This document shows, piece by piece, positions 55,741 to 64,000 of a stretch of DNA of 64,000 bases (the stretch's first letter is position 1; each line of letters starts with the position of its first letter). The position numbers were made by a program, and so were the translations under genes. The stretch spans positions 6,229,672 through 6,293,671 of the forward strand of contig NC_135134.1 in NCBI RefSeq assembly GCF_051014445.1, in the 5' to 3' direction. Below the pieces are notes generated by a model. The model ran no database searches. It saw only the letters and a list, made by a program, of their open reading frames with translations, and had not been told where the DNA came from. The DNA is from Colletes latitarsis (lineage: Eukaryota; Arthropoda; Insecta; Hymenoptera; Colletidae).

Positions 55741-56575
55741 ATTCAATTAAATCTGGTCTTGATAAATATTTTAGAGGATAACGCATGTTAGGTCTGGGTT
55801 AGGTCTAGGATTTGCCCTCAGCGGGCTCATACTATCGCATATTTCTCATACTTGATTGCTAGATCCTGGGCTTTTTCTGGATTGGATCAGGTAGTAATGT
55901 GGTATCACACTGGAACATTCAATTATACCTGGTTTCGATCAATATTTTAGAGGATAACGCATGTTATGTCTAGGTTAGGCCTGGGATTTGCCCTCAGCGG
56001 GCTCATACTATCGCATATTTCTCATACTTGATGGCTAGATCCTGGGCTTTTTCTGGATTGGATCAGGTAGTAATGAGGTATCACACTGAAACATTCAATT
56101 ATACCTGGTTTCGATCAATATTTTAGACGATAACGCATGTTATGTCTAGGCTAGGCCTGGGATTTGCCCTCATCAGGCTCATAGTTTCGCGTTTTTCACA
56201 TACTTGTTGAACAGATCCTGGGTTTTTCTGGTTTGGATCACGTAGTAATGTGGTACCACACTGAAACAGTCCATTAAACCTGGTTTCGATCAATATTTTA
56301 GAGGATAACCCATGTTATGTCTGGGATACGTCTGGGATTTTGCCCTCATCAGGCTCATAGTTTCACGTTTTTCACATACTTGTTGAACAGATCCTGGGTT
56401 TTTCTGGTTTGGATCACGTAGTAATGTGGTACCACACTGAAACAGTCCATTAAACCTTGTTTCGATCAATATTTTAGAGGATAACGCATGTTAAGTCTTG
56501 GTTAGTTCTGGGATTTGCTCTCATCAGGCTCGTACTTTCGCATATTTCTCATAGTTGCTGGCCAGATTCTGGGCT
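55741..56575. repeat. Block K, copy 4 (partial)
   Basis: Offset 4,926 bp from copy 2 and 2,286 bp (13 monomers, 2 bp short) from the equivalent part of copy 3. It carries copy 3's private changes (AGACGATAACGC, GATAACCCATG, GTTGCTGGCC). The match stops in a TTTTTCTGG tract, after which the sequence follows the GTACTTGTGTGG monomer that also follows copy 3 near 55,540. Confidence 0.8.
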
Positions 56576-57337
56576 TTTTCTGGTTTGGATCACGTACTTG
56601 TGTGGTACCACAACGAAACAGTCGATTAAAACATGTTTCGGTCAATATTTTAGATGATAAAGCAAGTTATGTCTGGGATAGGTCTGGGATTTGCCGTCGT
56701 CAGGCTCATACTTTCGCATTTTTCACATACTTGTTGAACAGATCCTGGGTTTTTTCCGGTTTGGATCACGTAGTAATGTGGTACCACACTAAAACATTCA
56801 ATTAAAACTGGTCTTGATAAATATTTTAGAGGATAACGCATGTTAGGTCTGGGTTAGGTCTAGGATTTGCCCTCAGCGGGCTCATACTATCGCATATTTC
56901 TCATTCTTGATGGCTAGATCCTGGGCTTTTTCTGGATTGGATCAGGTAGTAATATGGTATCACACTGAAACATTCAATTATACCTGGTTTCAATCAATAT
57001 TTTAGAGGATAACGCATGTTATGTCTAGGTTAGGCCTGGGATTTGCCCTCATCAGACACATACTTTCGCATTCTCCACATACTTGTTGAACAGATCCTGG
57101 GTCTTTTCTGGTTTGGATCACGTAGTAATGTGGTACCACACTGAAACATTCAATTAAATCTGGTCTTGATAAATATATTAGAGGATAACGCATGTTAGGT
57201 CTGGGTTAGGTCTAGGATTTGCCCTCAGCGGGCTCATACTATCGCATATTTCTCATACTTGATGGCTAGATCCTGGGCTTTTTCTGGATTGGATCAGGTA
57301 GTAATGTGGTGTCACACTGAAACATTCAATTAAACCT

Positions 57338-57498
57338 GGTTTCGATCAATATTTTAGAGGATAACGCATGTTATGGTTAGGTTAGGCCTGGGATTTGCCA
57401 TCATCAGACACATACTTTCGCATTCTCCACATCCTGGGTTTTTTCTGGTTTGGATCACGTAGTAATGTGGTACCACACTGAAACAGTCCATTAAACCT
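57338..57498. repeat. 161-bp monomer with 15-bp deletion
   Basis: CATTCTCCACATCCTGGG replaces a form that is 15 bases longer, with TACTTGTTGAACAGA between CACA and TCCTGGG. The unit measures 161 bp between GGTTTCG starts. Flanking microhomology is only 1-2 bases (AT), unlike the 19-bp event at 26.1 kb. I saw it only once. Confidence 0.9.
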
Positions 57499-60400
57499 GG
57501 TTTCGATCAATATTTTAGAGGATAACGCATGTTATGTCTGGGATAGGTCTGGGATTTGCCCTCTTCAGGCTTATACTTTCGCGTTTTTCACATACTTGTT
57601 GAACAGATCCCTGGCTTTTTCTGGATTGGATCAGGTAGTAATGAGGTATCACACTGAAACATTCAATTATACCTGGTTTCGATCAATATTTTAGACGATA
57701 ACGCATGTTATGTCTAGGCTAGGCCTGGGATTTGCCCTCGTCAGGCTCATACTTTCGCATTCTTCACATACTAGTTGTACATATCCTGGGTTTTTCTGGT
57801 TTGGATCACGTAGTAATGTGGTACCACACTGAAACAGTCCATTAAACCTGGTTTCGATCAATATTTTTGAGGGTAACGCATGTTAGGTCTAGGTTAGGCC
57901 TGGGATTTGCCCTCGTCAGGCTCATAGTTTCGCGGTTTTCGCATACTTGTTGAACAGATCCTGGGTTTTTCTGTTTTGGATCACGTAGTAATGTGGTACC
58001 ACACTGAAACAGTCCATTAAACCCGGTTTCGATCAATATTTTTGAGGGTAACGCATGTTAGGTCTAGGTTAAGCCTGGCATTTTCCCTCATCAGACACAT
58101 ACTTTCGCATTCTTCACATACTTGTTGAACAGATCCTGGGTTTTTTCTGGTTTAGATCACGTAGTAATGTGGCACCACACTGAAACAGTCCATTAAACCT
58201 GGTTTCGATCGATATTTTAGGGGATAACGCATGTTAAGTCTTGGTTAGTTCTGGGATTTGCTCTCATCAGGCTCGTACTTTCGCATATTTCTCATAGTTG
58301 ATGACCAGATTCTGGCCTTTTTCTGGTTTGGACCACGTACTAATGTGGTACCACACTGAATCAGTCGATTAAAACAGGTTTCTGTCAATATTTTAGATGA
58401 TAACGCAAGTTATGTCTGGGATAGGTCTGGGATTTTCCCTCGTCAGGCTCATACTTTCGCATTTTTCACATACTTGTTGAACAGATCCTGGGTTTTTTCT
58501 GGTTTGGATCACGTAGTAATGTGGTACCACACTGAAACATTCAATTAAATCTGGTCTTGATAAATATATTAGAGGATAGCGCATGTTAGGTCTGGGTTAG
58601 GTCTAGGATTTGCCCTCAGCGGGCCCATACTATCGCATATTTCTCATACTTGATGGCTAGATCCTGGGCTTTTTCTGGATTGGATCAGGTAGTAATGTGG
58701 TATCACACTGAAACATTCAATTAAACCTGGTTTCGATCAATATTTTAGAGGATAACGCTTGTTATGGTTGGGTTAGGCCTGGGATTTGCCATCATCAGAC
58801 ACATACTTTCGCATTCTCCACATACTTGTAGAACAGATCCTGGGTTTTTTCTGGTTTGGATCACGTAGTAATGTGGTACCACACTGAAACAGTCCATTAA
58901 ACCTGGTTTCGATCAATATTTTAGAGGATAACGCATGTTATGTCTGGGATAGGTCTGGGATTTGCCCTCGTCAGGCTCATACTTTCGCATTCTCCACATA
59001 CTTGTTGACCAGATCCTGGGTTTATTCTGGTTTGGATCACGTAGTAATGTGGTACCACACTGAAACAGTCCGTTAAACCTGGTTTCGATCAATATTTTAG
59101 AGGATAACGCATGTTATGTCTAGGTTGGGCCTGGGAGTTGCCCACATCAGACACATACTTACGCATTCTCCACATACTTGTTAATCAGATCCTGGGTTTT
59201 TTCTGATTTGGATCACGTAGTAACGTGGTACCACACTGAAACAGTCCATTAAACCAGGTTTCGATCAATATTTTTGAGGGTAACGCATGTTAGGTCTAGG
59301 TTAGGCCTGGAATTTTCCCTCATCAGACACATACTTTCGCATTCTCCACATACTTGTTGAACAGATCCTGGGTTTTTTCTGGTTTGGATCACGTAGTAAT
59401 GTGGTACCACACTGAAAGAGTCCATTAAACCTGGTTTCGATCAATATTTTAGAGGATAACGCATGTTAAGTCTTGGTTAGTTCTGGGATTTGCCTTCGTC
59501 GGGCTCATACTTTCGCATTCTTCACATACTAGTTGTACAGATCCTGGGTTTTCTTCTGGTTTGGATCACGTAGTAATGTGGTACCACACTGAAACAGTCG
59601 ATTAAACCTGGTCTTGATAAATATTTTAGAGGATAACGCATGTTAGGTCTGGGTTAGGTCTAGGATTTGCCCTAATCAGGCTCCTAATTTCGCATATTTC
59701 TCATACTTCATGGCTAGATCCTGCGCTTTTTCTGGATTGGATCACGTAGTAATGTGGTACCACACTGAAACGGTCCATTAAACCTGGTTTCGATCAGTAT
59801 TTTAGAGGATAACGCATGTTATGTCTGGGATAGGTCTGGGATTTGCCCTCATCAGGCTCATAGTTTCGCGTTTTTCACATACTTGTTGAACAGATCCTGG
59901 GTTTTTCTGGTTTGGATCACGTAGTAATGTGGTACCACACTGAAACAGTCCATTAAACCTGGTGTCGATCAATATTTTAGAAGATAACGCATGTTAGGTC
60001 TTGGTTAGTTCTGGGATTTGCTCTGATCAGGCTCGGTCTTTCGCATATTTCTCATAGTTGATGGCCAGTTTCTGGGCGTTTTCTGGTTTGGATGACGTAG
60101 TAGTGTGGTACCACACTGAAACAGTCCATTAAACCTGGTTTTGATCAATATTTTAGAGGATAACGCATGTTATGTCTGGGATAGGTCTGGGATTTGCCCT
60201 CTTCAGGCTCATAGTTTCGCGTTTTTCACATACTTGTTGAACAGATCCCTGGCTTTTTCTGGATTGGATCAGGTAGTAATGTGGTATCACACTGAAACAG
60301 TCCATTAAACCTGGTCTTGATAAATATTTTAGAGAATAACGCATGTTAGGTCTGGGTTAGGTCTGGGAATTGCCCTCATCAAGGTCATACTTTCGCATTT

Positions 60401-61359
60401 TTCACTTACTTGTTGAACAGATCCTGGGTTTTTTCTGGTTTGGATCACGTAGTAATGTGGTACCACACTGAAACATTCAATTAAATCTGGTCTTGATAAA
60501 TATTTTAGAGGATAACGCATATTAGGTCTGGGTTAGGTCTAGGATTTGCCCTCAGCGGGCTCATACTATCGCATATTTCTCATACTTGATGGCTAGATCC
60601 TGGGCTTTTTCTGGATTGGATCAGGTAGTAATGTGGTATCACACTGAAACATTCAATTAAACCTGGTTTCGATCAATATTCTTGAGGATAACGCATGTTA
60701 TGTCTTGGTTAGTTCTGGGATTTGCTCTGATCAGGCTCGGTCTTTCGCATATTTCTCATAGTTGATGGCCAGTTTCTGGGCGTTTTCTGGTTTGGATGAC
60801 GTAGTAATGTGGCACCACACTGAAACAGTCCATTAAACCTGGTTTCGGTCAATATTTTAGAGGACAACGCATGGTATGTCTGGGATAGGCCTGGGATTTG
60901 CCATCATCAGACACATACTTTCGCATTCTCCACATACTTGTTGAACAGATCCTGGGTTTTTTCTGGTTTGGATCACGTAGTAATGTGGTACCACACTGAA
61001 ACAGTCCATTAAACCTGGTTTTGATCAATATTTTAGAGGATAACGCATGTTATGTCTGGGATAGGTCTGGGATTTTCCCTCATCAGACACATACTTTCGC
61101 AGTCTCCACATACTTGCTGAACGGATCCTGGGTTTTTTCTGCTTTGGATCACGTAGTAAGGCGGTACCACACTGAAACATTCAATTAAACCTGGTTTCGA
61201 TCAATATTTTAGAGGATAACGCATGTTATGGTTGGGTTAGGCCTGGGATTTGCCATCATCAGACACATACTTTCGCATTCTCCGCATACTTGTTGAACAG
61301 ATCCTGGGTTTTCTCTGGTTTGGATCACGTAGTAATGTGGTACCACACTGAAACAGTCC
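57428..61359. repeat. Mosaic stretch without a long block match traced
   Basis: About 22 monomers of mixed right-domain types. Short matches exist, for example GCATGTTATGGTTGGGTTAGGC-type units also seen near 47.5 and 61.2 kb, and two GGCTCGGTCTTTCGC plus CCAGTTTCTGGGCG units near 60.03 and 60.74 kb (four monomers apart). No gene-like or foreign sequence is present. Confidence 0.65.
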
Positions 61360-62160
61360 ATTAATCCTGGTTTCGATCAATATTTTAGAGGATAACGCAT
61401 GTTATGTCTGGGATAGGTCTGGGATTTGCCCTCTTCAGGCTCATAGTTTCGCGTTTTTCACATACTTGTTGAACAGATTCTGGGTTTTTCTGGTTTGGAT
61501 CACGTAGTAATGTGGTACCACGCAGATACTGTCCATTAAACCTGGTTTCGATCAATATTGAAGAGGGCAACGCATGTTAGGTCTGGGATAGGTCTGGGAT
61601 TTGCCCTCTTCAGTCTCATAGTTTCGCGTATTTCACATACTTGTTGAACAGATTCTGGGTTTTTTCTGGTTTGGATCACGTAGTAATGTGGTACCACACT
61701 GAAACAGTCCATTAAACCTGGTTTTGATCAATATTTTAGAGGATAACGCATGTTATGTCTGGGATAGGTCTGGGATTTGCCCTCTTCAGGCTCATACTTT
61801 CGCATTCTTCACATACTAGTTGTACAGATCCTGGGTTTTGTTCTGGTTTGGATCACGTAGTAATGTGGTACCACACTGAAACAGTCCATTAAACCTGGTT
61901 TCGATCAATATTTTAGAGAATAACGCATGTTAAGTCTTGGTTAGTTCTGGAATTTGCTCTCATCAGGCTCGTACTTTCGCATTCTTCACATACTAGTTGT
62001 AAAGATCCTGGGTTTATTCTGGACTGGATCACGTAGTAATGTGGTACCACACTGAAACAGTCGATTAAACCTGGACTTGATAAATATTTTGCAGGATTAC
62101 GCATGTTAGGTCTGGGTTAGGTCTAGGATTTGCCCTAATCAGGCTCCTAATTTCGCATAT
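61360..62160. repeat. Block M, copy 1 (9-monomer spacing)
   Basis: Matches 62,944-63,744 at offset 1,584 bp, exactly nine times 176. The rare pair TACCACGCAGATACTGTCC and ATATTGAAGAGGGCAACGC occurs in both copies and nowhere else noticed. It partly overlaps block L, so two duplication histories are superimposed. Confidence 0.85.
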
Positions 62161-63999
62161 TTCTCATACTTCATGGCTAGATCCTGGGCTTTTTCTGGAT
62201 TGGATCACGTAGTAATGTGGTACCACACTGAAACAGTAAATTAAGCCTGGTTTCGATCAATATTTTAGAGAATAACGCATGTTAGGTCTTGGTTAGGTCT
62301 GGAAATTGCCCTCATCAAGGTCATACTTTCGCATTTGTCACATACTTGTTGAACAGACCCTGGGTTTTTTCTGGTTTGGATCACGTAGTAATGTGGTGCC
62401 ACACTGAAACATTCAATTAAATCTGGTCTTGATAAATATTTTAGAGGATAACACATGTTAGGTCTTTGTTAGGCCTGGGATTTTCCCTCATCAGACACAT
62501 ACTTTCGCATTCTCCACATACTTGCTGAACGGATCCTGGGTTTTTTCTGCTTTGGATCACGTAGTAAGGCGGTACCACACTGAAACATTCAATTAAACCT
62601 GGTTTCGATCAATATTTTTGAGGATAACGCATGTTAGGTCTGGGTTAGGTCTAGGATTTCCCCTCAGCGGGCTCACAATTTCGCATATTTCTCAAACTCC
62701 ATGGCTCGATCCTGCGCTTTTTCAGGATTGGATCACGTAGTAATATGGTACCACACTGATACAGTAAATTGAACCTGGTTTCGATCAATATTTTAGAGGA
62801 TAACGCAAGTTAGGTCTGGGATAAGTCCGGGATTTGCCCTCTTCAGGCTCATAGTTTCGCGTTTTTCACATACTTGTTGAACAGATTCTGGGTTTTTTCT
62901 GGTTTGGATCACGTAGTAATGTGGTACCACACTGAAACAGTCCATTAAACCTGGTTTTGATCAATATTTTAGAGGATAACGCATGTTATGTCTGGGATAG
63001 GTCTGGGATTTGCCCTCTTCAGGCTCATAGTTTCGCGTTTTTCACATACTTGTTGAACAGATTCTGGGTTTTTCTGGTTTGGATCACGTAGTAATGTGGT
63101 ACCACGCAGATACTGTCCATTAAACCTGGTTTCGATCAATATTGAAGAGGGCAACGCATGTTAGGTCTGGGATAGGTCTGGGATTTGCCCTCTTCAGTCT
63201 CATAGTTTCGCGTTTTTCACATACTTGTTGAACAGATTCTGGGATTTTTCTGGTTTGGATCACGTAGTAATGTGGTACCACACTGAAACAGTCCATTAAA
63301 CCTGGCTTTGATCAATATTTTAGAGGATAACGCATGTTATGTCTGGGATAGGTCTGGGATTTGCCCTCTTCAGGCTCATACTTTCGCATTCTTCACATAC
63401 TAGTTGTACAGATCATGGGTTTTGTTCTGGTTTGGATCACGTAGTAATGTGGTACCACACTGAAACAGTCCATTAAACCTGGTTTCGATCAATATTTTAG
63501 AGGATAACGCATGTTAAGTCTTGGTTAGTTCTGGGATTTGCTCTCATCAGGCTCGTACTTTCGCATTCTTCACATACTAGTTGTAAAGATCCTGGGTCTT
63601 TTTCTGGTTTGGATCACGTAGTAATGTGGTACCACACTGAAACAGTCGATTAAACCTGGTCTTGATAAATATTTTAGAGGATAACGCATGTTAGGTCTGG
63701 GTCAGGTTTAGGATTTGCCCTAATCAGGCTCCTAATTTCGCATATTTCTCATAGTTGATGGCCAGATTCTGGGCTTTTTCTGGTTTGGATCACGCTGTAA
63801 TGTGGTACCACACTGAAACAGTCGATTAAAGCAGGTTTCGGTCAATATTTTAGATGATAACGCAAGTTATGTCTGGGATAGGTCTGGGCTTTGCCCTCGT
63901 CAGGCTCATACTTTCGCATTCTTCACATACTAGTTGTACAGATCCTGGGTTTTTCTGGTTTGGATCACGTAGTAATGTGGTACCACACTGAAACAGTCC
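62051..63999. repeat. Block L, copy 2, with two extra monomers
   Basis: Second copy of 47,640-49,238. The two extra monomers lie between about 63,030 and 63,381 and carry the block M private variants, so they probably arrived by the nine-monomer exchange that made block M rather than by a separate event. The copy is cut by the window end. Confidence 0.8.
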
Positions 64000-64000
64000 A

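Larger units (their letters stand above)
1..64000. repeat. Satellite DNA array, ~176-bp monomer, ~363 copies
   Basis: The whole window is a direct tandem repeat with a period of about 176 bp. The anchor GATAACGC first occurs near base 23 and last near base 63,856; 363 periods of 176 would be 63,888 bp against about 63,833 observed, and the shortfall fits the small deletions seen (19, 15, 3 and many single T losses). Every monomer I read has the same orientation, with no inverted segment and no unrelated insertion. Monomers differ from one another by substitutions and a few indels, while certain distant blocks are almost identical. Arrays of this type usually form constitutive heterochromatin at or beside centromeres; that role is inferred from architecture. 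The family and species are not recognised. No gene, RNA gene or mobile element is supported anywhere. Confidence 0.98.
42201..64000. repeat. Right array domain (CATAGTTTCGCG and TTAAGTCTTGG types)
   Basis: About 124 monomers. Units with ATGTTAAGTCTTGGTTAG run from about 42.4 to 63.5 kb and were not noticed to the left. CATAGTTTCGCGTTTTTCAC is dominant here, with only isolated relatives near 15-16 kb. Units with CAGCGGGCTCATACTATC and GGTATCACAC are concentrated here. The domain contains the cleanest constant-offset higher-order repeats. Confidence 0.55.

Noticed and set aside
1074..63154. Dozens of minus-strand reading frames of 60-71 codons with similar proteins (beginning MRYPLKYLS or MSYSLKYSS and ending TCVIL)
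   Set aside because: They are generated by the repeat. The start codon and the stop lie in the same GGATAACGCAT element of neighbouring monomers, read in two frames because 176 is not a multiple of three; typical length is 176 + 16 = 192 bp. The frame shifts in each monomer, and substitutions do not respect codons.
1..64000. Telomere-like TTAGG motifs (insect TTAGG or vertebrate TTAGGG)
   Set aside because: TTAGG occurs once or twice per monomer, separated by other bases, and never as a run of consecutive telomere units.
1..64000. CENP-B box
   Set aside because: The conserved TTCGATCAATATTTT matches only the TTCG....A half of the core nTTCGnnnnAnnCGGGn; CGGG is replaced by TTTT. No monomer with the full core was seen.
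1..64000. CRISPR array
   Set aside because: Repeats are contiguous 176-bp units without unique spacers, and no cas-like gene is present.
1..64000. Tandem rRNA, tRNA or snRNA genes
   Set aside because: The period is too short for rDNA, and I saw no tRNA-like cloverleaf with A and B boxes, no 5S internal control elements and no recognisable snRNA core in the monomer.
1..64000. Assignment to a known plant or animal satellite by monomer length
   Set aside because: Many unrelated centromeric satellites fall in the 165-185 bp range, and I could not match the sequence to one I know, so length alone does not support a species call.

Overview
The window is one uninterrupted eukaryotic satellite DNA array. 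From base 1 to base 64,000 it is a head-to-tail tandem repeat of a monomer of about 176 bp, roughly 363 copies, all in the same orientation. I found no protein-coding gene, RNA gene, transposon insertion, inversion or unique-sequence gap. A monomer of nucleosome-plus-linker length in an array this long and clean is typical of centromeric or pericentromeric heterochromatin in plants and animals. I do not recognise this satellite family, so I name no species; centromere identity is an inference.

Monomer layout, counted from the GGTTTCGATC motif as position 1: an AT-rich box (about 11-20), a GGATAACGC element (22-30), a TTAGGTCTGG-type stretch often duplicated over 11 bp (34-55), a conserved GGATTTGCCCTC stretch (54-64), a variable central cassette (about 66-125), GGATCACGTAGTAATG (130-145), a 12-bp perfect palindrome TGTGGTACCACA (144-155), and a tail ending CATTAAACCT (167-176). 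The example monomer has 75 G+C of 176 (about 43%).

The window divides by cassette type into three domains with soft borders. The left domain (1 to about 14.95 kb) is marked by the GTTCTACACATACCTG cassette. The central domain (about 14.95-42.2 kb) is rich in monomers starting GGTTTCCATC with GAGGACAACGCAAG. The right domain (about 42.2-64 kb) is marked by CATAGTTTCGCG and TTAAGTCTTGGTTAG monomers and runs of CAGCGGGCTCATACTATC.

Over the monomers lies an irregular, nested higher-order structure. Blocks of about 0.4-3 kb recur at spacings close to multiples of 176 bp (for example 1,584, 2,286, 2,640, 2,793, 2,815, 3,695, 7,038, 7,570, 8,791, 9,826 and 14,411 bp). Paired copies often differ by gain or loss of whole monomers (one, two, three or four), as expected from unequal exchange. 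A weaker alternating two-monomer (352 bp) pattern appears in many places. Short reading frames of 60-107 codons occur throughout but are by-products of the repeat and are not annotated as genes. Block edges were found by eye and may be off by tens of bases.
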